Assembly (NCBI RefSeq): GCF_030704535.1
Contig: NC_081820.1
Location: forward strand, 18,157,501 to 18,221,500
Direction: 5' to 3'
DNA length: 64,000 bases
From: Vitis vinifera
Lineage: Eukaryota > Streptophyta > Magnoliopsida > Vitales > Vitaceae
In this document: one piece after another, positions 1 to 11,144 of the stretch
Layout of the letters: each line of letters opens with the position of its first letter
How positions within the stretch are numbered: position 1 is the first letter of the stretch
The notes under the pieces: model-generated
Told to the model about the DNA's origin: nothing
Seen by the model: the letters and a program-made list of their open reading frames with translations, nothing else
Databases searched by the model: none
Made by a program: the position numbers and the translations under genes

Positions 1-1777
1 GTCGGCTCAAAGGATGTAACTCCCCGGAAGAGGAGACCCCAAGAAAAACTTGGCACTCTAGAAGAGGTCATCAAAATGACTAATCAGTTTAAAATTGATA
101 AATCTATAGCCCTAGAAGAGGCACAAATAATGCAGAAAGCCCCTAAAGAGGCACATATTGAACAAGAAGCCCTTGAAGAGCCACATATTAAACGAGAAGC
201 CCCTGAAGAGCCACATATTGAACGAAAAGCCCTTGAAGAGGCACAAGTACCTGAAAATTGGTTATGTACATACGGGAGAAAAATAGGATCGAAATAATAT
301 TTTTATTAACAATATTTTTGCTTTCCAAGTGGCCTCTGATATCATAAGAAATGATGAAGATCCCGAACCATGAAATGTGGAAGAATGTCAACATATAAAT
401 GATTGGCCAAAATGGAAAGAAGCTATACAAGGAGAGTTAAACTCATTAACAAAATGAGAAGTTTTTGAACTTGTAGTCCAAACACCTGAAGATGTAAAGC
501 CTGTTGGGTACAAATGGGTATTTGTACGAAAGCGCAATGAGAAAATTGTCTAGAGCAAATAGTACAAAGCCTCGTAGCATGTACTCAATCAAGTTACAAT
601 GATCCTTGTATGGATTAAAGCAATCTGGACGTATGTGATACAATTGGCTTAGCGAATACTTGTTAAAAGAAGGGTATGTGAAAGACCCTATATGCCCATG
701 CATCTTCATTAAGAAATTAGAAACCGGATTTGCAATTATTATAGTGTATGTTGATGACTTAAATCTTGTTGGAACTCCTGAAGAGCTCACAAGAACAACA
801 AATTACTTGAAAAAGGAATTTGAGATGAAAGATCTTAGAAAAACAAAATTTTGTCTTAGCCTGCAAATCGAGCATTTTCCAAATGAAGTTTTAGTACATC
901 AATCAACATACATTAAGAAAGTTTTGAAGTGTTTTTATATGGATAAAGTGCATCCTTTAAGTTTTCCAATGGTTGTCTGATCACTTGATGTGAAAAATGA
1001 CCCATTTCGTTCTTGTGAAAAAAATGAAGAGTTACTTGGTCCTGAAGTACCTTATCTTAGTACTATTGGTGCACTTATGTATCTTGTCAATTGTACACGT
1101 CCAGACATTGCTTTTTCTGTCAATTTATTAGAAAGATACAGTTCCGCTCCAACTCAAAGACATTAGAATGGTATCAAACATATATTGCATTATCTTCGCG
1201 GAACTACTGATATGGTTTATTTTACTCAAGAGAATAAAAGCAACAATTGTTTGGATATGCAGATGCAGGATATCTTTCAGATCCACATAAAGGTAGGTCA
1301 CAAACAAGGTATGCGTTTAATTGCAATGGTACTGCTATTTCATGGAGATCTGTCAAACAAACAATGGTGGCCACATCATCAAATCATTCAGAAATACTGG
1401 CAATTCATGAAGCAAGTCGTGAATGTATATGGCTAAGATCTATGATCCAACATATTCGAGAATCATTTGGACTCTCCTCTATCAAAGGTGACCCGACAAT
1501 ACTATCTGAAGACAATGCTACATGCATTGCACAAATAACACGAGGTTATATTAAAGAAAATAGAACTAAACATATTTCACCAAAATTCTTTTATACACAT
1601 GAACTCCAGAAGAGTGGTGAAATTGATGTGCAACAAATACGCTCAAGTGATAATCTAGCATATTTATTCACAAAATCATTGTCAACCTCAACATTCAAGA
1701 AGTTAATACATAGGATTAGAATGCGTCAACTCAAAGATATCAACATGAGGGGGAGTATGCTTGTAAAAGGGTGTTAG
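1..1777 (+). pseudogene. Ty1/copia retrotransposon pol, 3' part, decayed
   Basis: Remnant of a copia polyprotein entering from the left edge. Frame 1 is open from base 1 to a stop at 297 and holds the spacer between integrase and reverse transcriptase. RT pieces follow in shifting frames: KWVF near 505, YVDD near 748-760, GTPEELTRTTNYLKKEFEMK near 770-830. RNase H follows, with YADAGYLSD near 1250, [13 protein letters not shown] near 1340 and DNATCIAQI near 1510, closing at the stop ending at 1777. There are in-frame stops (294-297, 551-553, 978-980), and the middle of RT is missing between about 560 and 580, where the text jumps from the KWVF motif to the later YGLKQSG region. It cannot encode an active enzyme. 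The integrase, protease and gag are outside the window or lost. Identification as copia is firm because the RT-RNase H order and motifs are diagnostic. Confidence 0.93.
109..255 (+). repeat. 30-bp in-frame tandem repeat in copia spacer
   Basis: Five imperfect 30-bp units start at 109, 139, 169, 199 and 229. Each encodes ten residues of the form A-P-E-E-x-H-I-E-x-E/K, so the array is a Glu-rich, charged linker between integrase and reverse transcriptase. The units differ at only a few bases, which suggests expansion by slippage or unequal exchange while the frame was still coding. Confidence 0.85.
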
Positions 1778-1966
1778 TGTACTGTACTCTTTTTTCCTTT
1801 GTCCAAGTTTTGTCCTACTGGGTTTTACTGGCAAGGTTTTTAACGAGGTAGTCCTAACATACCAAGAAAAGAATATTGTACTCTTCTCATTTGCTAGGTT
1901 TTTTCTATAGTGTTTTTCACTAGCAAAGTTTTAATGAGACATATTCTTTTAATATGGTGGTCATCC

Positions 1967-1975
1967 AAGGGGGAG
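1967..1975 (+). other. polypurine tract of the copia remnant
   Basis: AAGGGGGAG lies directly before the LTR start TGTTG at 1976. This is the usual plus-strand priming site of a copia element and fixes the 3' LTR border. Confidence 0.75.
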
Positions 1976-2148
1976 TGTTGTAAATATAATGGTGAATGAC
2001 CACATTATGGTTATTTATGAACTCCATTTACTCATCTTTAAGATGAGTAATGGGAGTTCATATTGTGAAGCCTATAAAAGGCTTCTTACACCCCATGTAA
2101 ACATCCCGAGCAAAAGAAATATATTTTCTTCCTCTCATTCTCTCAACA
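1976..2148 (+). repeat. 3' LTR of the copia remnant
   Basis: Starts TGTTG and, on the most economical reading, ends CAACA at 2148, giving a 5-bp terminal inverted repeat and a 173-bp LTR. It contains a TATA-like CTATAAAAG at 2072-2080. It also contains a 43-bp near-perfect inverted repeat at 2018-2060 (arms about 21 bases, TGAACTCCAT... against ...ATGGGAGTTCA). The 5' LTR is outside the window, so the right border and the target duplication cannot be confirmed; the LTR could run on to the (TA)n tract. Confidence 0.6.
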
Positions 2149-2176
2149 TTTCTCTTCTTTGATTTCTTTCTCCCCT

Positions 2177-2177
2177 C

Positions 2178-2204
<27 letters not shown>
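2177..2204. repeat. (TA)n microsatellite
   Basis: About 14 uninterrupted TA units just downstream of the copia LTR. Confidence 0.95.
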
Positions 2205-2208
<4 letters not shown>

Positions 2209-2209
2209 A

Positions 2210-4371
2210 AAGTAATACATAGTCATCTCTACTTTTATTTGAGTCACATTTATTCTCATTTTACAACAGAAATTATATTTAATATAAATATATTTTATAA
2301 ATAAATAAATAAATGTTACAAATTTTTTTATTTGAAAAATCATATTTTAAATTTTATATGTCAAGAAAATAAAAATAATTAATTAATTAATTAAACTATT
2401 TTTAAATTTACCTAAACATTTTTCTAAACTATATTCATTATGACCATAAACACCCGTCTGGTATAGTGAGATTCTTACGTCCGAAACCCCATCTAGGCCA
2501 GAACAAGAAGGAAATATAAATATTTGATTTGTAACATGTGTTATCTCTAAATGCTTCCACATCATCATTAATTGATTGATGCTAGAATTACCATTTTAGA
2601 GCACACAAAAAAAGGGCTTCATTTTCCCACCAAATTTAATAAGAAAATATTTTTTTTGCTCACTCCTAGTTTCTTTTCCAATGAAATTAGATGAAATGGA
2701 ATTAGATTTTCATAATTAAAAATTATAAAGAATTAGATTTATTTTTTTTATAATTAAAAATGAACCTTATAAAGTTAAAAAAGATGAAAGGGAATTAAAA
2801 TTGGAATAAAATTGTGTTATATATATGAATATGAAAATTTATATAAAGCATAAACTGATTAAAGATGAGAATTTAAATTGTTAATTGGTGGATTTAAATT
2901 TTGAAAGACCGGTTTAATTGGGTTATAATTGACAAAAAAAATGGATTAAATTAATATGATTATATGATTATAAATTACTAAGATATTAATTATAAGTTAC
3001 ATGATAAAAGGCATAGAGAGTTGGATGGTGTTGGTTTTTTTTTTTATACTTATTTTTAAATAGAAATTAAAACTAAATAATGTTTAATAGTATTAAGTAT
3101 CAGATTATTTATATTTGTAATATTTTATTCCTATTAAACATTAAAAAGTAAAAAAAAAAAAAAAACAAACATATTACTTACTTTTTCTATTTAGAAAAAG
3201 TAAAATATTTTAAATTTTTCTATTTAGCAAAAAATTTATAATAAGTTATGAAAAAAAAATAAAAAAGCAAACAACCTAAAATTTGAAAACAAATTACTTT
3301 CGATAAAAAAATAAATTAATAAATTAAATAAAAAAACTAAATAAATAAACACACTCGGTGAATTACTGGGGTAAGAGGTAGAGATTTGGAAGACTTCAAA
3401 GAAAAAAAGAAGAAAAAACCAAAGACAAAAAAGGAAAAGGGTATAGTATAAAATAAAATCACATAGTTGGGAGTTGTTGTGAAGGGTTATGGCAGCTCGA
3501 AAAAACAAAGTCTATGGCGGCCATGACAAAGGAAGAAACATGGAAAAAAAAAAAAGAGGAAGAAGTCTCCAAAGAAAAAATAAATAGAAAAAAGCAAAAG
3601 ATTAAGGGAAAAAATTAAAATAAAAGATGAGTGGGAGTTGGTGTGGAAGCGCCAAATAAAATAAATAAGGATCTATGGAATTTTCATGTGATTTCATGTA
3701 TATATATTTTATACCTTATTTCTTTTATGATTATATGAAAATTTTGTTGGTTATTGATGATAATAATGTTGGTATTAATAGTTTTTTTTTTTTGTTGATT
3801 AAATTCGTGTTGATTTAGATTTTTCATATTATTTAAAAAAATATGTTTAACATTTGAGAATAATATTGAACAATGTATTTACCTTGATGATTCCAGTTGC
3901 ATCTATAGTTGTACAAAAAATGACTACGAAAAAAAAAATTGTATGAAACGAAAAGGAAAAGAGAAAGGGAAATGAAAATGTAAAGACCTTTAAAAGAGCA
4001 ATTTGTATAATAAAAAAGAAAATAAAGGAAAATGAGAAATGCAAAGATCCTAAATAAGTTGAATTAAAAAGTGAGTGAGATACTTACTATGAAAAGTTTA
4101 TCTAAAAAAACTTTGAATGATGATTGTATTTGAATATAAATATGTATCCTTTAATGAAAGCCTAAAAATAACATTGTATCCTTGTCTTTATTTACAAGAA
4201 AGAGGTATATATACTAAATGATTATATAATACATGTTTAAGTATATTATTAAAAAGATATATCGAAAAAATTTATTTTAGATAAACTCACACGAATCTGT
4301 CAATTTGGGATCCACTTTAGGATTTTTATAAGAAGGTATCGGGAAGGAAATGTAATTGGGAATGGTCAATA
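2210..4371. other. AT-rich intergenic stretch, no gene seen
   Basis: Long A and T runs with purine-rich blocks (3380-3640). Open frames here are low-complexity F/L/K runs without family resemblance, splice structure or start context. The last bases, CAATA at 4367-4371, form the left target duplication of the copia element that follows. Confidence 0.7.
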
Positions 4372-4715
4372 TGTAAGCAATTCATAATGCATATAAACAA
4401 TCTTAATTTGTAACTTATGCCATACTTACCTCCAGCCATTGTTGGGTTGCAAGTCTTTGGTTTCCAAAACTCTATCTCTCCTTATGGATGGTGTAGTTTC
4501 TGAAGATTTTCAGCAGCATGAGAGAGGAGCTCGGGACCAAGACCGATATTTAAAATACAAAGAAAACGTGGCTTCCCATCAAAGCCACGTTTCTCTGATT
4601 TGCCACACGATGAGCAGTTGAGAGAAACGTGCTCCTTAACAGCAGCTACATGATGAAGGACGTGGCCAAGTGTTGGACCACTTCAGGGCAGTGGAACGTG
4701 GGTGATTTGATAACA
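4372..4715 (-). repeat. 3' LTR of the copia element (left copy)
   Basis: Bounded by TGTAAGC on the left and TTGATAACA on the right of the plus strand. It contains the inverted repeat AACGTGGC / GCCACGTT at about 4565-4590 and further ACGTG cores (near 4660 and 4696). ACGTG is the core of G-box and ABRE promoter elements, so stress or light-responsive transcription of the LTR is possible but not shown. Confidence 0.95.
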
Positions 4716-4725
4716 TTCTCCCACT
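4716..4725 (-). other. polypurine tract of the copia element
   Basis: Minus-strand AGTGGGAGAA directly abuts the 3' LTR start (TGTTATC on the minus strand). This is a typical copia plus-strand primer. Confidence 0.85.
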
Positions 4726-5004
4726 TGGTCCACACTTTTAACCTCATGTCCTATCTTAGATCATCATTTTTCCGCATTAAGTAACAAATATATGAATCAT
4801 GGCGATAAGTCCTCTTTATAACGAGTGTTATCTTCCATGTATTACAATGTATTCATTTCTTAACATTTTACTTTATGTGGCAATATTGCTTAATGAATAA
4901 ACCCTATGTTCATTCTTGGTCCAATGAAGTTGAATTTTCTCAAAATTAAATAAAGGTGCACATCAATATGAGAAAACATCATAATAAGAGTTTGTACAAT
5001 AAAA

Positions 5005-8000
5005 CTACATAGGGGAACTAAGTCCCATGTTCATTACATGATCCTTGAATTTCAACGGTGGCATGCCCTTAGTCAAAGGATCAGCAATCATCAATTCAGT
5101 GCTAATGTGCTCAATAACCACTTTCTTTTCTTTAACACGTTCTCTTATGGCTAGATACTTAATGTCGATGTGTTTGCTTCGACTTCCACTTTTATTGTTC
5201 TTTGCCATAAAGACTGCAGCTGAATTGTCGCAATATATACTCAATGGCCTAGATATTGAATCCATAACTCTAAGCCCGGAAATGAAACTCTTAAGCCATA
5301 CACCATGTGAAGTAGCCTCAAAACAAGAAATGAACTCAGCTTCCATAGTAGAAGTAGCAGTCATGGTCTGCTTAACGCTCCTCCAAGATATAGCTCCACT
5401 GGCCAATATAAAAATGTATCCAGATGTTGATTTACGTGAATCAACACAGCCAGCAAAGTCTGAATCTGAGTAGCCAACTACCTCTAAATTGCTTGTTCGT
5501 TTGTACATAAGCTTGTAATCTTTGGTTCCTTGAAGATATCTCATCACTTTCTTTGCAGCTTTCCAGTGGTCTATACCTGGGTTACTCTGATATCGTCCTA
5601 ACATTCCAACAGCAAATGCAATGTCAGGCCTTGTGCAGACCTGAGCATACATCAAACTTCCGACTGCAGAAGCATATGGAATGTTCTTCATTTGTTCCCT
5701 CTCAAGATCGTTTTTCGGGCATTGGTCCAGATTGAACCTATCACCTTTCACTATAGGAGAAACACTAGGTGAACAATTCTTCATCCGAAATCTCTCTAAA
5801 ACTTTATTGATATAGGTTTCTTGAGACAAACCTAAGATACCTTTAAATCTGTCTCTATGGATCTTAATGCCAATGACATAAGATGCCTCGCCCATATCCT
5901 TCATGTCGAAATTTTTAGAGAGGAATTGTTTTACCTCATGAAGTAAACCCTTATCATTGGTTGCAAGTAAGATGTCATCCACGTATAAAACAAGAAAACA
6001 AACTTTACTCCCACTGACCTTAAGGTATATGCATTGATCCATAACATTTTCAACAAAACCAAATGAAGAAATTATGTTATGGAATTTTAAATACCATTGA
6101 CGGGATGCTTGTTTTAAACCGTATATGGATTTCTTAAGCTTACAAACCAATTGCTCACCATCACTAGAGGGGAATCCTTCAGGTTGTTTCATGTAAACCT
6201 CCTCCTCTAGCTCTCCATTAAGAAATGCAGTTTTCACATCCATTTGTTGCAATTCTAAATCAAAGTGGGCTACTAATGCCAATATAATGCGCAAGGAATC
6301 TTTCTTAGATACAGGAGAAAAGGTTTCCGTGTAATCGATTCCTTCTTTCTGAGTGAACCCCTTTGCAACAAGTCTGGCCTTGTATCTCTCAATGTTGCCT
6401 AATGAGTCTTTCTTTGTCTTAAAAACCCATTTACAACCAATGGTTTTCACACCATTAGGCAACTCAACAAGGTCCCAAACATCGTTGCACTTCATGGAAC
6501 TCATCTCATCCTTCATGGCATTGTACCACAATTCAGATTCTTTGCAACTCATGGCTTGTGAAAATGATTCGGGATCATTTTCGGCTCCTATATTATAGTC
6601 AGATTCTTGTAGATACACTACATAATCACTAGGAATTGCTGACCTCTTAGTTCGAGCAGACCTTCTTAAGGTTGTACCAATATCTTCCAAGGAAGTATGA
6701 GGTTCAACTTGTTGTTCAGAAGTGTTAGGCAACTCCTGATCAACTTGGTCTACTGGAATGTTGTCAACAACTTGTGGAACTTCAATGACTGGTTGAACTT
6801 CATCGATTGTTCGTTCAACACCCGTTTGTACTTGAGGGGTGTTATGAACAATAAACAATCTATCACTTGAAGTGGAAGGTTGAGACTCTGTATGATCAAT
6901 ATCAGAAACTATGTTTCTAAATTGATCGCTCCCACTGACCAAGTCATATTCAAGAAATTTAGCATTTCTCGATTCCACAATCCTAGTGCTGTGAGATGGA
7001 CAGTAAAATCTGTACCCCTTAGACTTTTCAGCATATCCAATGAAATACCCACTAATAGTCCTTGGGTCCAGTTTCTTCTCCTGTGGATTATAAATTCTCA
7101 CTTCAGACGAGCATCCCCAAACGCGCATATGTCGCAAACTCGGTTTCCAACCTTTCAATAACTCAAATGGCGTCTTTGGGACAACCTTGGTTGGAACTCG
7201 GTTTAATATATACACAGCTGTCTTAAGTGCTTCAGTCCACAAGAATTTAGGAAGTTTTGAGCTGCTAAGCATACTCCTCACCATGTCCAATAAAGTTCGG
7301 TTTCTTCTTTCTGCTACACCATTTTGGTCTGGAGAACCAGGCATGGTGTATTGGGCAACAATCCCATGCTCTTGAAGAAACTTCGCAAATGGCCCAGGTG
7401 ATTGTCCATCTTCCAAGTATCTACCATAATATTCTCCACCTCTATCTGATCTCACAATCTTAATTTGTTTACCATATTGTTTCTCTACTTCTGCCTTGAA
7501 GACTTTAAAGGCATCTAAAGCTTCATTTTTATTATGAAGTATGTAGAGATACATGTATCGTGAGAAATCATCTATGAAAGAGATGAAGTATTTCTGACCA
7601 TGAGAGTCCATGTCAAGACTACATATATCAGTATGTATGATCTCTAGTATGGTGGAACTCCTAGTAGCACTTCTCTTTGACTTATTGGTCTGCTTACCCT
7701 TAATGCAGTCCACACAAGTCTCAAAGTCAGTAAAATCTAGAGTACTAAGTACCCCATCATTCACCAATCTTTTGATTCTATCTATGGAGATATGACCTAA
7801 TCTCCGGTGCCACAATGTAGAGGAATCCTCTTTTACAACACATCTCTTAATGCCAGTTTGGACATGCAATGAATTATGAGCAGTATCATTTTGTAAGAAT
7901 ATACAATAAAGACCATCAGACAAGATACCATTCCCAACACATTCAGATTTATAAATCAAACTGAAAGATGTTTCTGAAAAATGAAAGGAATATCCAAACG

Positions 8001-8988
8001 GTACAAGTCTAGAAACTGAAATCAAGTTTCGTGAGAAACTTGGTACATAAAAAGTCTTTTGCAATTCTAAAACAAAACCACTATTTAAAGTTAAATAACA
8101 TATCCCTATTGCTTCCACATGCGAGCCCATCTTGTTTCCGGATAAGATGAATTGCTCACTTGTCACTGGCTTCCTTAGGTTTTGCATACCCTGCAAGGAA
8201 TTTGAAATGTGGATTGTAGATCCAGAATCAATCCACCATGTGTTGGTATTTACATTAACCATATTAGATTCATAGCAAACAAATGAGGTAGGGTTACCTT
8301 TCTTCTCAAGCCAATTCTGAAATTTCAGACATTTCTTCTTCACGTGTCCTTTCTTTTTACAGAAAAAACACTTTTCGTCTTTCTTAATGTCAGATTTGGG
8401 AGGAATTTGTTGCTTCCCTTTCTGACTAGCTTGAGATTTTCCTTTCTTTCCTTTCCTTTGCGTCACCAGCATGACACTTTCTCCTTGTTCCATCAATAAC
8501 CTTCCTTCCTCTTGAACACACATGGTCATCAATTCATTGATAGACCACTTATCCTTATGTGTGTTGTAAGAGATTTTGAAAGGTCCATACTGAGGTGGAA
8601 GAGTGTTAAGAATAAAGTGCACCAAGAAAGATTCAGACATTTCTACCTCGAGTTTCTTCAATTGAGCCACAATGTCCCCCATCTCCATGATATGTTCACG
8701 CACACCTCTTACACCGGTGAGCTTCAGGGATGTGAACTTCATAATTAGGGTGCTTGCCAAGGCTTTATCTGAAGTGACGAATTGCTCGTCAATAGCCTTT
8801 AGCAATTCACGGACATTCTCATGTTGCTCGATTGAACCACGTATACCAGCACTGATTTTTGTCTTAATGTACATCACGCTAAGGCGATTAGATTTCTCCC
8901 AGCGTTCGTACAATAAAATTTGTTCAGGTGTGCTGGTATCTGTGATCTTATGCGGTTCATCTTTCCTTATAGCATAATCTATGTCCAT
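5005..8988 (-). CDS. copia gag-pol polyprotein (1,327 aa from first ATG)
   Basis: Single unbroken frame encoding all retroelement enzymes. Gag of the UBN2 type is at residues 1-190. A CX2CX4HX4C zinc knuckle has C207, C210, H215 and C220. The aspartic protease has W-W-I-D-S-G with D254. The GAG-pre-integrase zinc motif has H394, H399, C425 and C428. The integrase core has D454, D515 and E560. Reverse transcriptase runs about 850-1090 with YVDD at 1002-1005. RNase H has D1175/D1177, E1216/E1218 and D1254. All expected catalytic residues are present. The ATG at 8988 is probably not the original amino terminus: the same frame stays open upstream to about 9092 and encodes recognisable gag sequence ([15 protein letters not shown]) before a stop, with no upstream ATG. 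The start is therefore either this internal Met or a short upstream exon joined by splicing. Confidence 0.95.
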   Translation of the reverse strand: MDIDYAIRKDEPHKITDTSTPEQILLYERWEKSNRLSVMYIKTKISAGIRGSIEQHENVRELLKAIDEQFVTSDKALASTLIMKFTSLKLTGVRGVREHIMEMGDIVAQLKKLEVEMSESFLVHFILNTLPPQYGPFKISYNTHKDKWSINELMTMCVQEEGRLLMEQGESVMLVTQRKGKKGKSQASQKGKQQIPPKSDIKKDEKCFFCKKKGHVKKKCLKFQNWLEKKGNPTSFVCYESNMVNVNTNTWWIDSGSTIHISNSLQGMQNLRKPVTSEQFILSGNKMGSHVEAIGICYLTLNSGFVLELQKTFYVPSFSRNLISVSRLVPFGYSFHFSETSFSLIYKSECVGNGILSDGLYCIFLQNDTAHNSLHVQTGIKRCVVKEDSSTLWHRRLGHISIDRIKRLVNDGVLSTLDFTDFETCVDCIKGKQTNKSKRSATRSSTILEIIHTDICSLDMDSHGQKYFISFIDDFSRYMYLYILHNKNEALDAFKVFKAEVEKQYGKQIKIVRSDRGGEYYGRYLEDGQSPGPFAKFLQEHGIVAQYTMPGSPDQNGVAERRNRTLLDMVRSMLSSSKLPKFLWTEALKTAVYILNRVPTKVVPKTPFELLKGWKPSLRHMRVWGCSSEVRIYNPQEKKLDPRTISGYFIGYAEKSKGYRFYCPSHSTRIVESRNAKFLEYDLVSGSDQFRNIVSDIDHTESQPSTSSDRLFIVHNTPQVQTGVERTIDEVQPVIEVPQVVDNIPVDQVDQELPNTSEQQVEPHTSLEDIGTTLRRSARTKRSAIPSDYVVYLQESDYNIGAENDPESFSQAMSCKESELWYNAMKDEMSSMKCNDVWDLVELPNGVKTIGCKWVFKTKKDSLGNIERYKARLVAKGFTQKEGIDYTETFSPVSKKDSLRIILALVAHFDLELQQMDVKTAFLNGELEEEVYMKQPEGFPSSDGEQLVCKLKKSIYGLKQASRQWYLKFHNIISSFGFVENVMDQCIYLKVSGSKVCFLVLYVDDILLATNDKGLLHEVKQFLSKNFDMKDMGEASYVIGIKIHRDRFKGILGLSQETYINKVLERFRMKNCSPSVSPIVKGDRFNLDQCPKNDLEREQMKNIPYASAVGSLMYAQVCTRPDIAFAVGMLGRYQSNPGIDHWKAAKKVMRYLQGTKDYKLMYKRTSNLEVVGYSDSDFAGCVDSRKSTSGYIFILASGAISWRSVKQTMTATSTMEAEFISCFEATSHGVWLKSFISGLRVMDSISRPLSIYCDNSAAVFMAKNNKSGSRSKHIDIKYLAIRERVKEKKVVIEHISTELMIADPLTKGMPPLKFKDHVMNMGLSSPM

Positions 8989-9095
8989 GCACCCTAATTG
9001 AAGAAGAATTCTCTCCTTCCATATCTTAAAGTTATCTCCTCTAAGTTCGGGAACCTCACAACGAATATCAGATATGCTAGGTAAAACTGCACAAA
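8989..9095 (-). CDS. gag N-terminal extension lacking its own ATG
   Basis: Minus-strand sequence continuous in frame with the polyprotein and resembling the start of copia gag ([15 protein letters not shown]). Just upstream is a pyrimidine-rich CTTTTGTGCAG, which looks like a 3' splice site, and an in-frame TAA lies a few codons further up. This fits a leader intron whose first exon supplies the ATG. I could not identify the donor. Confidence 0.55.
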
Positions 9096-9960
9096 AGGAT
9101 TAGAAGCTTATTAAAAATTTGAGGCTTTAATATAAATTCATGCTTTACCAATGTAGAACATGCTTAAAATTGAATCTAATTTTATTAAAAATTGCCTGTG
9201 GGCTAAATCTTTAATTCAATAAGATTCATTATCTTTATGATAGACTTTATCAAACTATTTTATTAAATCATGAAATTTATTCTAAATATAGTTTGATATT
9301 TTCTGTCTATAATCTTTATGATAAACTTATTAAATTAATTCTTCCTAACTCCTGTGGGTAAATTAGAAAAAATTAATTTTAATATTTTATCCTAATTAAT
9401 TATATAAACATAATGAAAACCCTGTGGGGTAAAACATCATATTTATATAGTTAATTACAATTAATGTCCATAATGCGATCCTTATTAATATATAATTTTT
9501 TATATATAATTAAGGATGCTGTGGCTATTCCTTAATTATTTAAAAAATCATATGGATTCACTAGACATTAAAATCATATGATATAATTTTAATATATCTA
9601 ACTAAATTTTAGTCAACAATGTCATCAATTAGGCTATATATTTTACACATACAAACATATAAATTAAAATAAATAATTTAATTTGCATGTATAAAAATCA
9701 CACATAATTTAGAATAATTTAAAAGGAATTCATATTATGAAAGGGTACCTAAATCCATATAAAAACAATTAATTCAAAACCAATAAAATAATTTATTAGA
9801 TTTAACCCATGGCCCAATACACAAGGACCTTTAATAATTTTATTGGTCACTAATAAGCCTAATGGGTCCAAAAGTAAAAACCCAATATCTCTCTAGTTTT
9901 TATTTATTTATTAATTTATTTGTTCCAACATTCAGCACGTTGGCATCATAACCACCCTAG
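9096..9960 (-). other. AT-rich part of the copia 5' leader, possible intron
   Basis: Non-coding, AT-rich stretch between the gag frame and the repetitive leader. A short motif CTGTGGG(G/C)TAAA or a relative recurs near 9190, 9350, 9420 and 9510 on the plus strand. The base composition contrasts sharply with the GC-rich leader beyond 9960, as an intron would. Confidence 0.45.
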
Positions 9961-9984
9961 TCTCCTGCAGCCGCATCATCCGCG

Positions 9985-10480
9985 GCACCAAAACAACACC
10001 TCAAATGGCGCTTCTGGAACGCCCGAAAATGGTGCCTGCAGCGGCGCTTGACTAGTTCCTGAATGGCGCTTGCAGTGGTGCCTGAATGGCACTCGGAACA
10101 GGCACCTGCATCGGCGCTTGAACAGCGCCTGAATGGCGCTCGTAACAGGGGCTTGCAGCGGCAAAGATCAGCGCTTGAATGGCACTGAAATGAGTGCCTG
10201 AATGATGCTGGAATGAGTGCCTGAATAATGCTCAGAATTGGCGCCTGAATGGCGTTTGGAAATGGCACTTGCAGCCCCTTTGACCAGCACCAGCAGCGGC
10301 GCTTTAATGTCGCTTGAATGTGGGGCCTGTAGTGGCTGAAACTGCAGCCCCAAAAGCACCGAAAATGGCTCTTTTGGAACACCTTAAATGGTGCCTGCAG
10401 CGACGCTTTGAATAGCACCTGCAGTGGTGCTTAATGGTGCTCTAAATGGGGCTCGAAATGGCGCATGTAGTGAATATATA
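9985..10480 (-). repeat. GC-rich degenerate repeat array in copia leader
   Basis: About 500 bp dominated by variants of GCGCTTGAATGGCGCCTG on the plus strand (CGCCATTCAAGCGC on the minus strand), recurring every 20-35 bp with many substitutions. Stops are scarce, so the stretch shows incidental minus-strand open frames of 153, 63 and 62 codons, rich in Cys, His and Arg. The units are partly self-complementary (GGCGC...GCGCC), so the transcript could fold into a run of hairpins. I recognise no protein; a structural RNA role is an inference. Confidence 0.75.
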
Positions 10481-10700
10481 TATATAATATATGTATGTAG
10501 ATAGAGAAAGAAATGGGTTTTTATGGTGAAGAAATAATCTAGATCAAAGACGTTGTAGTTGAATGGGTGGCATGGCTGTAGGTGGAAGTAAACCACAAAA
10601 GCTGAACCATTTCACCCAATTTCTTGTTCTATTTGATTTTATTTCCAGAAAGGAAACAATTATCTAAGCAACTAACACCAAGGCAGAGGCAAGATTGCAA

Positions 10701-10713
10701 GGCTCTGATACCA
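10701..10713 (-). other. primer-binding site (initiator tRNA-Met)
   Basis: The minus strand reads TGGTATCAGAGCC two bases after the end of the 5' LTR. This is the standard plant copia primer site, complementary to the 3' end of initiator methionine tRNA. Confidence 0.93.
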
Positions 10714-10715
10714 AA

Positions 10716-11059
10716 TGTAAGTAATTCATAATGCATATAAACAATCTTAATTTGTAACTTATGCCATACTTACCTCCAGCCATTGTTGGGTTGCAAGTCT
10801 TTGGTTTCCAAAACTCTATCTCTCCTTATGGATGGTGTAGTTTCTGAAGATTTTCAGCAGCATGAGAGAGGAGCTCGGGACCAAGACCGATATTTAAAAT
10901 ACAAAGAAAACGTGGCTTCCCATCAAAGCCACGTTTCTCTGATTTGCCACACGATGAGCAGTTGAGAGAAACGTGCTCCTTAACAGCAGCTACATGATGA
11001 AGGACGTGGCCAAGTGTTGGACCACTTCAGGGCAGCGGAACGTGGGTGATTTGATAACA
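10716..11059 (-). repeat. 5' LTR of the copia element (right copy)
   Basis: Same 344-bp sequence as 4372-4715 with two substitutions. On the minus strand it precedes the primer site, so it is the 5' LTR and carries the promoter. It is followed on the plus strand by the CAATA duplication. Confidence 0.95.
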
Positions 11060-11144
11060 CAATATGATATATGATCATAATAGAAAAATTAATTAATCAG
11101 GTTGTTTTAATTTTGTATGATTAGAGTTTTTATTATTATATTAT

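Larger units (their letters stand above)
4372..11059 (-). mobile_element. complete Ty1/copia LTR retrotransposon, young
   Basis: A full element of 6,688 bp on the minus strand. Both LTRs are 344 bp, begin TG and end CA, and differ at only two positions (a C/T at the seventh base, and a T/C in GGCAGTGG versus GGCAGCGG near the other end). The flanking 5 bp are CAATA on both sides (4367-4371 and 11060-11064), a perfect target-site duplication. A primer-binding site complementary to the initiator-Met tRNA lies next to the right LTR, and a purine-rich tract (AGTGGGAGAA on the minus strand) lies next to the left LTR. The gag-pol frame has no internal stop. Integrase comes before RT, which defines Ty1/copia. 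By LTR identity (342/344) the insertion is recent. The intact motifs suggest it may still be able to move, but expression cannot be judged from sequence. Confidence 0.97.

Noticed and set aside
4439..4621. 60-codon frame present identically at 4439-4621 and 10783-10965
   Set aside because: Identity is due to the two LTRs; it lies in the antisense strand of the LTR and looks non-coding.
5045..8977. Several plus-strand open frames of 60-142 codons opposite gag-pol
   Set aside because: They are antisense shadows of the polyprotein, with no family resemblance of their own.
9957..10418. 153-codon minus-strand open frame in the copia leader, rich in Cys, Arg and His
   Set aside because: It is open only because the underlying GC-rich repeat has few stops; shorter frames overlap it, and no domain or start context supports a protein.
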